From: Sva-07 sp963728355
GTDB lineage: Bacteria > Actinomycetota > Acidimicrobiia > Acidimicrobiales > Ilumatobacteraceae
Length of the DNA: 64,000 bases
NCBI GenBank assembly: GCA_963728355.1
Contig: CAVSJQ010000012.1
Coordinates: forward strand, 1-64,000
Reading direction: 5' to 3'
The notes beneath the pieces are model-generated. The model searched no databases. It was not told the DNA's origin and was given only the letters and a program-made list of their open reading frames with translations. The translations under genes and the position numbers were made by a program. Below, piece by piece: positions 44,501-52,505 of the stretch. Position 1 is the first letter of the stretch, and each line of letters begins with the position of its first letter.

Positions 44501-44737
44501 TTGCACCTCGGCGACCTCGACGCTGCACGGGCGACCCTCGACCGGTCGATCCAGCTCGCGGAGGAGATGGGCGAGTACTTCTGGATGCCCGAGATGCTCC
44601 GGCTGTGTGCCGTGATCGAGCGGCGTTCGCAGCGCACCGGCGCCGACGAGCTCCTCGATCGAGCGGCCGCGCTGGCGGCCTCGCAGCATGCCGTCGCCCT
44701 GATCGAGCGGATCCAGTTCACCCGCGACCACGACTGA
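41525..44737 (+). CDS. Zinc-ribbon, class III nucleotide cyclase, AAA ATPase, TPR protein
   Basis: 1070 aa. Order: double zinc ribbon (CGSCSTECP, CGQCG, CQSCATPN, CHECG; residues 3-45), cyclase homology domain (about 90-270) with the metal-binding D of FCDLVGST and D in MGDGVLAYFG and the transition-state N/R pair in NVAARIQS, AAA_16/NTPase (Walker A GEPGLGKSRL about 318; Walker B VLVVFDDLQWMD about 440), then a TPR-rich helical half to the end. There is no C-terminal LuxR HTH. The cyclase residues suggest activity; ATP or GTP specificity and output are unknown. The 206 nt upstream hold no clear promoter. Confidence 0.9.
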   Translation: MRCGSCSTECPDQAKFCGQCGMALEWPCQSCATPNPAANRFCHECGAARSAGDSGAGESGHRAQPSAQPPAHPLARANDLPGARPIGDGERRHLTVMFCDLVGSTELSGELDPEELRAIVLAYQELAAEAIERHGGYIAHYMGDGVLAYFGFPIADERAGPHAVRAGLELIDLVEQRRAQIPALSVRVGVHAGITVVADMGAGATRQIRDIVGETPNVAARIQSIARPDQVVVSADVAATCRGVVEFESLGPHELKGVRRPLELLRAVAASGTDDRLDRTEAQHGLTPLVGREDELARLSEAWQRTLAGEPQVVWVVGEPGLGKSRLVRELVGQVRRDGGIEIEFRCSALHQSSSLYSSAEQFRRYMMATTGDVGIDGAERLADENGTPRGLAVPVIAELLGIPLVEPYQVVRGSADHVRRHTLDVVSRLVEDRARRQPVLVVFDDLQWMDSTSLELATRYLSEQRTDRVMTVVTHRADPPPSTPVLSHHHVLNLQRLDEDDVRTIIAHVARGTDVSPELLDVVALRTEGVPLFAEELAHLIEQPGGDDAPTIPATLRDSLMARVDRLGPEVQIVRTLAVLGREASENLLWEVSDMDRQSFDTGIDQLIEHGMLIRRGAGSQAVYAFRHGLLEEVVYDSLLRTSRRAIHERSAAVLESRFADRSAIQPEVSARHLELSGQIDRAVPYLLRAGDRAIAISAHDEALTHLEHALQLIDQLPEGPERDLLEIDAQVKLGVPLTARFGYAAPEAERAYARARELSNQMGDAAPAYPPIYGLFRTRLLAGDYTAAEEIAAQLTDISATQPERIAWKVGAARASGSVAFYRGADHRRTLELLDAVLDAPDAERAGAFLGDLNDVVDPVITCRSYAAWTQWLLGEEKAARASSDRALLDARRLGHPFSLGLALSFDSWLTQFQGDVDGTIDRAVEALDHARAHDFPFWVGWAKVLVSWGAGRRGDPDAPAAMRVGIERWQAQGSRLGISYFHALVADTELHLGDLDAARATLDRSIQLAEEMGEYFWMPEMLRLCAVIERRSQRTGADELLDRAAALAASQHAVALIERIQFTRDHD

Positions 44738-44769
44738 ACGTCACGGCAACCCTGCCGACCGGTGATGGG

Positions 44770-44775
44770 TAGGTT
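44770..44775 (+). promoter_or_regulatory. Probable leaderless -10 (TAGGTT)
   Basis: TAGGTT ends 6 nt before the ATG at 44782 with no ribosome-binding site between. Confidence 0.4.
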
Positions 44776-44781
44776 CGGCGC

Positions 44782-46347
44782 ATGGCCGACGACCAGACCT
44801 TCCATGACGACATCGAGGGCTATGCCGGCCGGCTGAGTTACCGCGCCGGCGAGACGGCCACGCTGCACGTGTCGACCCGCAGTACGCGATTCGACGTCGT
44901 CGTCGAGCGGTGGGGCGCCGCCCGGGAGCGACGGTGGGTGGCGACCGACGTGCCCGGACACTTCGTCGAGCCGCCCCCCGACGCCGACGCTGCCGGATGC
45001 CGCTGGCCGACCACGATCGAGATCGCCATCGGCGACGACTGGGAACCCGGGTTCCACCTCGTCACCCTCACCGCCCACGGCGCACCCGCCGGGCGCGACG
45101 TCGCCCATGCCTGCTTCGTCGTGCGGCGCGCCGCCGCCGACCCGGCGCAAGCCCACACCCTGCTCGTCCTCGACACCAACACCTGGCACGCCTACAACAC
45201 ATGGGGCGGTCGCAGCCTCTACACCGGCGCGACGACGGTGTCGCACGCCCGACCGTTCGGCCGCGGGATGCTGTGGCGGCCCCAGGTGGAACGCGACGAC
45301 CGCAAGGCGCGTCCGGTGCGCTGGGGCGAGGAGCCCGACGTCGACGGCTCGATCTTCCAGCGCTACCGGACCGAGCACGCCTACCCGGCAGCGATCGGCT
45401 CGGCCGGGTGGTTCACGCACGCCCGCCGCTTCGTCGAGTGGGCCGAGGGTGCCGGCCACCGCTTCGATTACGCCGTGTCGTCGGATCTCGACCGTGACCC
45501 CGACGCGCTCGCCGGATACGACACCGTGCTCAGCGTCGGGCACGACGAGTACTGGTCGGCCGGACAGCGCCGCGCGGTCGAAGAGCACGTCCGCCGCGGC
45601 GGCGGCGTCGCCTCCTTCTCCGGCAACACGATGTTCTGGCAGGTCCGCCTGGAAGACGGCCCCGGCGGCCTGGCGATGGTGTGCCACAAGTACGCCGCCC
45701 ACCTCGACGACCCGGTCATCGCCGCCGGCGACCCGACGGCGATGACCGGCATGTGGGCCGACCCGCTGGTGGGCCGACCGGAGTGGGAGCTGTTCGGCGC
45801 CGGGTCGGCGTTCGGGCTCTACCATCGCTTCGGCAAGGCGACCGCGCGCGGCGTCGGCGGCTTCGTCGTGTACCGGGACGACCACTGGATGCTCGCGGGC
45901 ACCGGCCTCGGCTACGGCGACGTCCTCGGGGCCAGCGACGGGGTCGTCGGCTACGAGACGGTCGGCTGTCCGCTCACCTTCGACGACCTGCAGCTCCCCG
46001 TCGCCCGGGCACATCGCGGTCTGCCCGCCGACATCGAGATCGTCGCCTTCACGCCGTCGAGCAATCTGCGCGTCGGTGAGTACCCGGCGTCGATCTCCGC
46101 GCTCAGCGACCAGGGCGACGCCGAATTCATCGCGACCCGCCTGCACGGCGACGCCGGCGACACCAACCTCGCCCGGGTCCGCCACGGCAACGCCGTGATG
46201 CTGACGTGTCGGCCCTTCGGCGCCGACGGCGGCGAGGCGGTCACCGTCGGCACCACCGACTGGGTGTTCGGACTGGCGACCGATCCGGCGGTGATGCAGG
46301 TGACCGCCAACGTCCTCGACCGGTTCGGAACCAGCCACATCCGATGA
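44782..46347 (+). CDS. N,N-dimethylformamidase beta-subunit-like protein
   Basis: 521 aa. Resembles the large (beta) subunit of N,N-dimethylformamidase: VLDTNTWHAYNTWGGRSLY, LSVGHDEYWSAGQR, SFSGNTMFWQVR and the C-terminal GYETVGCPLTF. Many actinobacterial homologues of this domain are unlinked to DMF use, and no small-subunit gene is next to it. It may hydrolyse another amide. A leaderless -10 precedes the ATG. Confidence 0.75.
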   Translation: MADDQTFHDDIEGYAGRLSYRAGETATLHVSTRSTRFDVVVERWGAARERRWVATDVPGHFVEPPPDADAAGCRWPTTIEIAIGDDWEPGFHLVTLTAHGAPAGRDVAHACFVVRRAAADPAQAHTLLVLDTNTWHAYNTWGGRSLYTGATTVSHARPFGRGMLWRPQVERDDRKARPVRWGEEPDVDGSIFQRYRTEHAYPAAIGSAGWFTHARRFVEWAEGAGHRFDYAVSSDLDRDPDALAGYDTVLSVGHDEYWSAGQRRAVEEHVRRGGGVASFSGNTMFWQVRLEDGPGGLAMVCHKYAAHLDDPVIAAGDPTAMTGMWADPLVGRPEWELFGAGSAFGLYHRFGKATARGVGGFVVYRDDHWMLAGTGLGYGDVLGASDGVVGYETVGCPLTFDDLQLPVARAHRGLPADIEIVAFTPSSNLRVGEYPASISALSDQGDAEFIATRLHGDAGDTNLARVRHGNAVMLTCRPFGADGGEAVTVGTTDWVFGLATDPAVMQVTANVLDRFGTSHIR

Positions 46348-46414
46348 TCCGACGGTCGGCCGCCGCGACGGGCCCCGCCGACGAACAGTCAGAGGGCGAT
46401 GACTCAGACGGCGA

Positions 46415-46834
46415 TCATCGCGATCCGGCACCGACGACGGGTTTGAGGTCGAGCACCGGTGTGCCGTCGATCGCCTCCAGTGGAGTCACCCGGATGTGGT
46501 TCTCGCCGACCTCGACGATGCGCACGCGGTGGAGTCCGATCGGGTTGGGACGGTGCGGTGAGCGCGTGCTGAACACGCCGACCTCGCCGGCGTCGGGGTC
46601 GCCACGCAGATGTGTCGTCAACACGTCGCGCCGGGCCCGGTCGAGCCAGGTCAGCACGATCACGTCGTCGCCGACCTCGAGATCTCGGAGCCCGTCGGCG
46701 ATGTCGGGGTCGAACCGGAGCCAGGCGGCAGGTGCCCCTTCGTCGCCCTGCTTCGGTGCCGTGTCGAGGTCGGTCAGCTCCGACTCCACCACACCGATCG
46801 GCCGCAACACGGGCCCGGACGCCATCGCGGTCAT
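46415..46834 (-). CDS. trmO: tRNA (t6A37) N6-methyltransferase TrmO/TsaA-like
   Basis: 139-aa beta-barrel TrmO: RPIGVVESEL at the N-terminus, the SAM-binding/dimer loop GVFSTRSPHRPNPIGLHRVRI and IDGTPVLDLKPVV. It methylates t6A at position 37 of tRNAs that read ACY codons. Short of the C-terminal extension of the E. coli enzyme, as in many actinobacteria. Confidence 0.88.
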   Translation of the reverse strand: MTAMASGPVLRPIGVVESELTDLDTAPKQGDEGAPAAWLRFDPDIADGLRDLEVGDDVIVLTWLDRARRDVLTTHLRGDPDAGEVGVFSTRSPHRPNPIGLHRVRIVEVGENHIRVTPLEAIDGTPVLDLKPVVGAGSR

Positions 46835-46964
46835 GACTCGACTGTCGACGTCCAGGACCGGAGCGGCCAGGGCCGTTGGTCACCCGCTCGGCACCTGGAG
46901 ACACCGACCGGTGGGTCGCGCCGGTTTTCGTCAAGGTTGCGTCAACCGGTGCCGATGAACTCCC

Positions 46965-47144
46965 GTGCGTGTTCATGCCGACGTCTCGACCATCGATTCC
47001 GCCGACTGCGCGTCGTCGGCGGCGTCGCTGCGCGGTGTCGAGGTCGGAGCGCTGCTGCAGGCCATCTCGGCGCTGCACCACGACGGATTGCTGACCGACG
47101 CCGAATACCAGAGCAAGCGCCAGCGGCTCGTCGCACCGTCCTGA
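46965..47144 (+). CDS. SHOCT-domain small protein
   Basis: 59-aa frame (GTG at 46965) whose C-terminal half is a SHOCT motif: LLQAISALHHDGLLTDAEYQ followed by SKRQRLVA. SHOCT tails end many small membrane or secreted proteins; here only the tail and about 25 unconserved residues exist, so it may be a fragment. No ribosome-binding site seen. Confidence 0.5.
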   Translation: MRVHADVSTIDSADCASSAASLRGVEVGALLQAISALHHDGLLTDAEYQSKRQRLVAPS

Positions 47145-47148
47145 CCGG

Positions 47149-48183
47149 TCAGCGCGTCGGCACCACGACGATCTTGGCGCGGGCGTGGCCCGAGCCGATC
47201 TCGGCCATCGCGTCGGCGACACCGTCGAGTCCGGTCACGCGATCGATCTCGGGCACGAGCCGACCCGACGCCAACAGCTCACCGAGGAACGTCAGGTCGT
47301 CGACGTCGGCCGCTGCGGTGAACTGGTGGAACGACGCGTCGGCGCGCACGAACGCCAGCCGAGCGCGCACCAGATACGGGAACGGGTCGACCCACGGGTT
47401 CGCCTTCGGCCCGCTGACCGCCACGTAGCGGCCGCCGGCGACGAGCACGCTGCGGCAGTCCGCCGGCCGGCGGTTGCCGACGTTGTCGAGCATCACGTCG
47501 AAGCGGGCGCCGCCGTCGACGAAGTCGTCGCAGGTGTAGTCGACCACGTCGTCGGCGCCGAGCCGGCGGACCATGTCGACGTTGCGGGTGCTGCACACCG
47601 CGGTCACCTCGGCGCCGAGTGCCGCGGCGATCTGCACCGCCATCGTGCCGACGCCACCGGCGGCCCCGTTGATCAGTACGCGATCACCTGCCCGGACGGC
47701 GCCATGCGTGCGCAGCCCCTGCAGTGCGGTGAGTCCGGCGACCGGGGTGGCGGCGGCCGCCTCGGGCGACACGCCGTCGGGGATCCGCACGACGTGGTGC
47801 TCCTCGACGGCGAGGTACCGGCCGCAGCCGCCCCCGGTGCCTTCGCCGAACACCGGGTCGCCGACGGCGAACCTGGTGACGCCCGTCCCCACGGCGACGA
47901 CGACACCGGAGACGTCGGCGCCGCGCACGATGCGCTTCGGGCGACGCAGACCGAACATCAGGCGGATGGGATACGGGGTGCCGGTCAGGAAGTGCCAGTC
48001 GAGCGCATTGAGTGACGTCGCCCGTACCTCGACCAACAGCTCGCCAGCCGCTGGCGTCGGCACTGGGAGCTGCTCGAGCTCGAGGACCTCCGGACCGCCG
48101 TAGGAGCGCGCGGTGAGCGCCGTCATCGTGCTGGGCAGATGGCCGGCGGACGCAGGGTCGCCGATGGTGGTGGACGTGGACAC
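47149..48183 (-). CDS. Zinc-independent quinone oxidoreductase (MDR family)
   Basis: 344-aa medium-chain dehydrogenase/reductase. NADPH site INGAAGGVGTMAVQIAAALGA, GVSPEAAAATPVAGLTALQGL, and the catalytic-domain start SYGGPEVLELEQLPVP; there are no structural zinc Cys. It should reduce quinones or enones. The GTG at 48183 has GGAG about 8 nt upstream and is chosen over the ATG at 48126. Divergent from a TetR gene with two palindromes in between. Confidence 0.88.
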   Translation of the reverse strand: MSTSTTIGDPASAGHLPSTMTALTARSYGGPEVLELEQLPVPTPAAGELLVEVRATSLNALDWHFLTGTPYPIRLMFGLRRPKRIVRGADVSGVVVAVGTGVTRFAVGDPVFGEGTGGGCGRYLAVEEHHVVRIPDGVSPEAAAATPVAGLTALQGLRTHGAVRAGDRVLINGAAGGVGTMAVQIAAALGAEVTAVCSTRNVDMVRRLGADDVVDYTCDDFVDGGARFDVMLDNVGNRRPADCRSVLVAGGRYVAVSGPKANPWVDPFPYLVRARLAFVRADASFHQFTAAADVDDLTFLGELLASGRLVPEIDRVTGLDGVADAMAEIGSGHARAKIVVVPTR

Positions 48184-48206
48184 GTGGGAGCTCCGATCGC
48201 AGGGTG

Positions 48207-48241
48207 ACGTACAGTGTACGTACTACTCCGTACAGTGTACG
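48207..48241. promoter_or_regulatory. Paired palindromic operators between MDR and tetR genes
   Basis: ACGTACAGTGTACGT (48207-48221) is a perfect 15-bp palindrome; CGTACAGTGTACG (48229-48241) repeats its core. Their centres are 21 bp apart, two helical turns, on the 67-bp divergent region. This is a classic TetR operator arrangement for repression of both genes. Confidence 0.75.
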
Positions 48242-48250
48242 TTGTCAAGG

Positions 48251-48895
48251 GTGAGTGCGGCCACGACCGAACGCGACCCCCTCGACCGCGGCGCGATCGT
48301 CGCTCGAGCGGTGGCCTTCGCGGACGAGCGCGGCACCGAAGCGCTGTCGATGCGCAAGCTCGCCGCCGAACTGGGCTACGAGGTCATGTCGCTCTACAAC
48401 CACGTCGCCAACAAGGGCGAGATCCTCGCGCTGATGGTCGACGCGGTCGCCGCCGAGGTGCCCGCCCCCGAGGCCGACAGCGACGCCCTCGTCGCGGTGC
48501 GCGCCCTCGCCCTGGAGACCCGCGCTGCGCTCGTCCGACACCCGTGGGCGGCATCGCTGTGGCTCCGTCACCTGCCTGGACCGGCTCGCGTCCGGCACAT
48601 GGAACACCTCCTCGCCGCGCTCGCCGCCACCGACATGTCGCCCGCCACTGCGCACCTCGCCTTCCACGCCGTCAACAACCACGTCATCGGCTACACCCTC
48701 CAGGAACAGGCGATGGCCTACGTCACCGACGGCGACGATCCGGACGCACTCGCCCGCTCGTTCCTCGCCGGGCTCGCCGCCGAGGACGTTCCCCACACCG
48801 TCGCCCACGTGCAGCAGCATCTCGACGGCGACACCGCCAGCAGCTTCGAGATCGTGCTCGATCTCATCCTCGACGGCGTGATGCGGATCGGCTGA
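48251..48895 (+). CDS. TetR-family regulator of the divergent oxidoreductase
   Basis: 214 aa. HTH: GTEALSMRKLAAELGYEVMS then LYNHVANKGEILALM; C-terminal TetR_C domain with HPWAASLWLRHLP and AFHAVNNHVIGYTLQ. GTG start 9 nt after the second palindrome. Probable local repressor of the quinone oxidoreductase; ligand unknown. Confidence 0.9.
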   Translation: MSAATTERDPLDRGAIVARAVAFADERGTEALSMRKLAAELGYEVMSLYNHVANKGEILALMVDAVAAEVPAPEADSDALVAVRALALETRAALVRHPWAASLWLRHLPGPARVRHMEHLLAALAATDMSPATAHLAFHAVNNHVIGYTLQEQAMAYVTDGDDPDALARSFLAGLAAEDVPHTVAHVQQHLDGDTASSFEIVLDLILDGVMRIG

Positions 48896-48967
48896 CGGGA
48901 GGCACCGCTCGGGCGCTCGTGTCGTTGGGCCCTGGTGGCGCCGGCCGTTCGGGCGCACGATGCGGGT

Positions 48968-50077
48968 ATGCGAGTTCGTGGAAGCGGCACGCATGCGGTC
49001 CTGTGCGCTCTGGCGGCGGTCTCGCTGATCATCGTCGGCGCCTGCGGCGACGATGGCGACGGAATCTCTGCCGACCCGGCGGACAGCGCGCCCGCTGCCG
49101 GGACGACCTCGGCGCCGGTCACACCTGCACCGGCCACATCGCCGGCGCCGACCACGTCCGTCCAGCGACCGACGACGATCGAACAGCCGACGACCACAAC
49201 CGTCGAGGCGCAGGACATCTGCGACGGGCAACTCGGCGCCATGCTGACGGTGGTCGACGGGTCGATCGGCGCCGCTCGACTGGTGAGCGGTGCGGCGTGG
49301 AGTGACGACATCGTCGCAACCGTGTTCGACGACCGCACGAACACCGCCGAGGAGTTCGCGTACCGGATGGGTCTCGACTGCGGTGTCCGTCTGGCACAGG
49401 AGACGGCGACCGGCGACGAACGCCTGGTGCTCGCGGCGTGGACGGGTGACCGACGGGCATGGGTGGTGCAGGCCACCGACGCCCCGGAGACCGCCTTCCG
49501 TCCGGACCAGCGCGTGCAGTTGTTCATCGGCCAGCCAGAAGGGGAGTGGTTGGTCGACCAGTTCGTGTGGGCCGGTTCGCTCCAGACCGGCGAGACCATG
49601 ATCGTCGGCACCGTCGACACGGCCTTCGGGGTCGCCGCCAAGTCCTGGTGGAACGAGGTGCCCCGGTTCGACGACATCGAGGTGACCAACGAGGCCGAGC
49701 AGTACGCGATCGACGCGCTCGTCGACGCAGGTGCTCGAAACGTGTCCGTGGCCGAGCCCGCCGACGTCGGCTCGGAATTCGCGGCGGTCCAGTTCATCAC
49801 GCCACTCGGGCTCCACCTGATCGCCACGGTCGCGCCGCCCGACTGGTTCGACCCGGCAGCGGCGCTCGTCGAAGGGGAGATGACGGTGGAGCGGATCGGG
49901 GGTGTCGACGTGTACGTGACGGCGGCCGTGCCCGAGTCGTACGCCGTCGGAGCCGTCGGCTGGACCTGCGGTGACCACGTCTGGTTCATCGACTCCTCGT
50001 ACGGCACCGTCGACGAACTGCGCGACTGGACGTCGCATCTCATCGAGTCCCTGGAGTGTCGAGCGAACGGTGGGTGA
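48968..50077 (+). CDS. Putative secreted lipoprotein
   Basis: 369 aa. Signal peptide with lipobox (LIIVGAC, Cys near 26) followed by an Asp/Ala/Pro/Thr-rich linker to about 80 and a globular remainder without a recognisable domain. It should be exported and lipid-anchored. No family recognised. It ends 12 nt before the P-type ATPase start, so it may be co-transcribed with it. Confidence 0.7.
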   Translation: MRVRGSGTHAVLCALAAVSLIIVGACGDDGDGISADPADSAPAAGTTSAPVTPAPATSPAPTTSVQRPTTIEQPTTTTVEAQDICDGQLGAMLTVVDGSIGAARLVSGAAWSDDIVATVFDDRTNTAEEFAYRMGLDCGVRLAQETATGDERLVLAAWTGDRRAWVVQATDAPETAFRPDQRVQLFIGQPEGEWLVDQFVWAGSLQTGETMIVGTVDTAFGVAAKSWWNEVPRFDDIEVTNEAEQYAIDALVDAGARNVSVAEPADVGSEFAAVQFITPLGLHLIATVAPPDWFDPAAALVEGEMTVERIGGVDVYVTAAVPESYAVGAVGWTCGDHVWFIDSSYGTVDELRDWTSHLIESLECRANGG

Positions 50078-50089
50078 GGAGTCGTGAGC

Positions 50090-52498
50090 ATGACCGAACT
50101 CGACGATCTGCACGCCGATGTCGACAACGGGTTGTCGAGCGACGAGGCGCAACGGCGTCTCGAGGAGCACGGACCCAACCGGATCGAGGAGGAGGACCGC
50201 AGCACGATCCGGGAGTTGCTCGGCCACTTCTGGGGTCCGATCCCGTGGATGCTGGAGGCGGCCGCCCTGGTCAGCGCCGCGGTGGGGCGCTGGGAGGACT
50301 TCGCCGTCATCGCCGTCCTCCTGTTGATCAACGGGGTGGTCGGCTTCTGGGAGGAGCATCAGGCGGCCAACGTCATCGAGGAACTGAAAGAGCAGCTCGC
50401 ACCCGAGACCAGGGTCAAGCGTGACGGATCGTGGAGCACCCGCTCGGCCGAGGACCTGGTGCCCGGCGACGTCGTGCGCGTCGACATGGGCTCGGTGGTC
50501 CCCGCCGACGTGATGCTGGTGCGCGGTGGTGGGTTGCGGATCGACGAGTCCGCGCTGACCGGCGAGTCGGTACCGGTGAGCAAGGAGCGCGGCGATCCCG
50601 CCTTCTCGGGAACCGTGGTCCAGCAGGGCGAGATGATCGGTGTGGTCACCGCCACGGGAATGGACACGCGATTCGCCGAGACCGCATCGATGGTCGAGCA
50701 GTCCGAGAAGGTCTCCCACTTCCGCCGGGCGGTGTTGCGGATCGGCAACTTCCTGATCGGCATCACGGCGGTGCTGGTGGTCGTGGTGGTCGCCGTGCAG
50801 CTGGTTCGCGGCGACAGCATCTCCGACGCCGTGATCTTCGGGTTGGTGCTGCTGGTCGCCGGTATCCCTTCGGCGCTGCCGCCGGTGCTGACCGTCACGA
50901 TGGCGATCGGTGCGCACCGTCTGGCCAAGCGCAAGGCGATCGTGTCGGAACTCAACGCCCTCGAAGAGATGGCGTCGGTCGACCTCCTCTGCGCGGACAA
51001 GACCGGCACGCTGACCTGCAACGAACTCGAGTTGCAGGAACCCGTGGTGTTCGACGCCGACGACGAGGCCGACCTGGTGCTCGCTGCCGCACTCACCTGC
51101 GAGCGCGACACTCACGACCCGATCGACCAGGCAGTCCTGTCGGGGCTGGATGATCCGTCGTCGCTCGACGATTTCGACATCACCGACTTCACGCCGTTCA
51201 ACCCGACCGACAAGCGCGCCACGGCGGAGGTCAGCCACCACGGCGACACCTTCAGCGTCAGCAAGGGTGCCCCGCAGGTGATCCTCGAGCTCGTCGACGC
51301 CGGTGCGGACGAACGCGACCGCGTGTCGGCGAAGGTCGACGATCTCGGTGAGCAGGGCTACCGGGCGCTGGGTGTCGCTCGCCGCAGCGACGGCGGCGAC
51401 TGGCGCTACCTCGGCCTGCTGCCGCTCCTCGACCCGCCCCGCGAGGGCACCGCCGACGTCGTCGACCACGCCAAGGAGCACGGCATCGACGTGCGGATGG
51501 TGACCGGCGACCACGTGGCCGTCGGCCGTCAGGTCGGCCGACAGGTCCACATCGGTGATCGGATCCTCGAAGCCACCGAGGTCTTCACGACGACCGAGAA
51601 GGGCGCCTCCCTCAACCCGGACGTGAAGGAGCAGATCGAGCACGCCGACGGGTTCGCCGAGGTGACTCCCGAGCACAAGTTCCGCCTCATCCGCTACTAC
51701 CAGGACGCCGACCGGCGCGTCGCCATGACCGGCGATGGCGTCAACGACGCACCGGCGCTCAAGCAGGCCGACGTCGGCGTCGCCGTCTCGGGAGCCACCG
51801 ACGCAGCCCGGGCGGCCGCCGTGCTCGTGCTCACCGAACCCGGCCTCGAGGTGATCATCGACGCCGTCGAGGAGGCCCGCAGGATCTTCGAGCGGATGGT
51901 CAGCTACGCGACCTACCGCATCACCGAGACGCTGCGGATGCTGGTCTTCATCGCCCTCGCCGTGCTGGTGTTCGACCTCTTCCCCATCACGCCGATCATG
52001 GTCGTGCTCCTCGCGATCCTGAACGACATCCCGATCATGACGATCGCCTGGGACAACGTGCGCACCGCCCGGCATCCCGTGCGCTGGAACATGCGTCAGA
52101 TCAAGATCATCTCGGTCGCGCTCTCCATCACCGGCGTCATCGCCAGCTTCGGCGTCTTCTGGTACGCCAACAGCGTCCTCGACCTGCCGACCGGTGAGCT
52201 GCAGACGTTCGTCTGGCTCAAGCTCCTGGTCTCCGGCCACCTGACGATCTATCTCACCCGCAACACCGGCCCGATCTGGCAGCAGCCGTATCCGAGCTGG
52301 CAGCTCATCACCGCCGCCGAGGCGACACAGGTGCTCGGGACGTTGGCGGCTGTCTACGGGTTCCTGGTGACCCCGATCGGGTGGACGTATGCAGGCATCG
52401 TCTGGGCATTCGCCCTCGCGCTCTGGTTCGTCAACAGCGGCGTCAAGATCGCCGTCTTCCGATGGATCCTGCACCGCCAGGGCGGCGCCCCGGCATGA
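50090..52498 (+). CDS. P3A-type plasma-membrane H+-ATPase
   Basis: 802-aa P-type ATPase. Cation-transporter N-domain, A-domain TGES loop (ALTGESVPVSK), M4 motif AGIPSALPPVL (H+-ATPase type), phosphorylation motif CADKTGTLT with D303, KGAP nucleotide pocket, hinge TGDGVNDAPALK and M6 LNDIPIMTI as in fungal and plant proton pumps. The usual CSDKTGT is CADKTGT. It would expel protons at the cell membrane. The ATG at 50090 has AGGAG at the ideal 8 nt; the GTG at 50084 is too close. Confidence 0.9.
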   Translation: MTELDDLHADVDNGLSSDEAQRRLEEHGPNRIEEEDRSTIRELLGHFWGPIPWMLEAAALVSAAVGRWEDFAVIAVLLLINGVVGFWEEHQAANVIEELKEQLAPETRVKRDGSWSTRSAEDLVPGDVVRVDMGSVVPADVMLVRGGGLRIDESALTGESVPVSKERGDPAFSGTVVQQGEMIGVVTATGMDTRFAETASMVEQSEKVSHFRRAVLRIGNFLIGITAVLVVVVVAVQLVRGDSISDAVIFGLVLLVAGIPSALPPVLTVTMAIGAHRLAKRKAIVSELNALEEMASVDLLCADKTGTLTCNELELQEPVVFDADDEADLVLAAALTCERDTHDPIDQAVLSGLDDPSSLDDFDITDFTPFNPTDKRATAEVSHHGDTFSVSKGAPQVILELVDAGADERDRVSAKVDDLGEQGYRALGVARRSDGGDWRYLGLLPLLDPPREGTADVVDHAKEHGIDVRMVTGDHVAVGRQVGRQVHIGDRILEATEVFTTTEKGASLNPDVKEQIEHADGFAEVTPEHKFRLIRYYQDADRRVAMTGDGVNDAPALKQADVGVAVSGATDAARAAAVLVLTEPGLEVIIDAVEEARRIFERMVSYATYRITETLRMLVFIALAVLVFDLFPITPIMVVLLAILNDIPIMTIAWDNVRTARHPVRWNMRQIKIISVALSITGVIASFGVFWYANSVLDLPTGELQTFVWLKLLVSGHLTIYLTRNTGPIWQQPYPSWQLITAAEATQVLGTLAAVYGFLVTPIGWTYAGIVWAFALALWFVNSGVKIAVFRWILHRQGGAPA

Positions 52499-52505
52499 TG
52501 CGGGC

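Noticed and set aside
44329..46431. A 700-codon minus-strand frame
   Set aside because: Antisense to the cyclase and dimethylformamidase-like genes, no domains.
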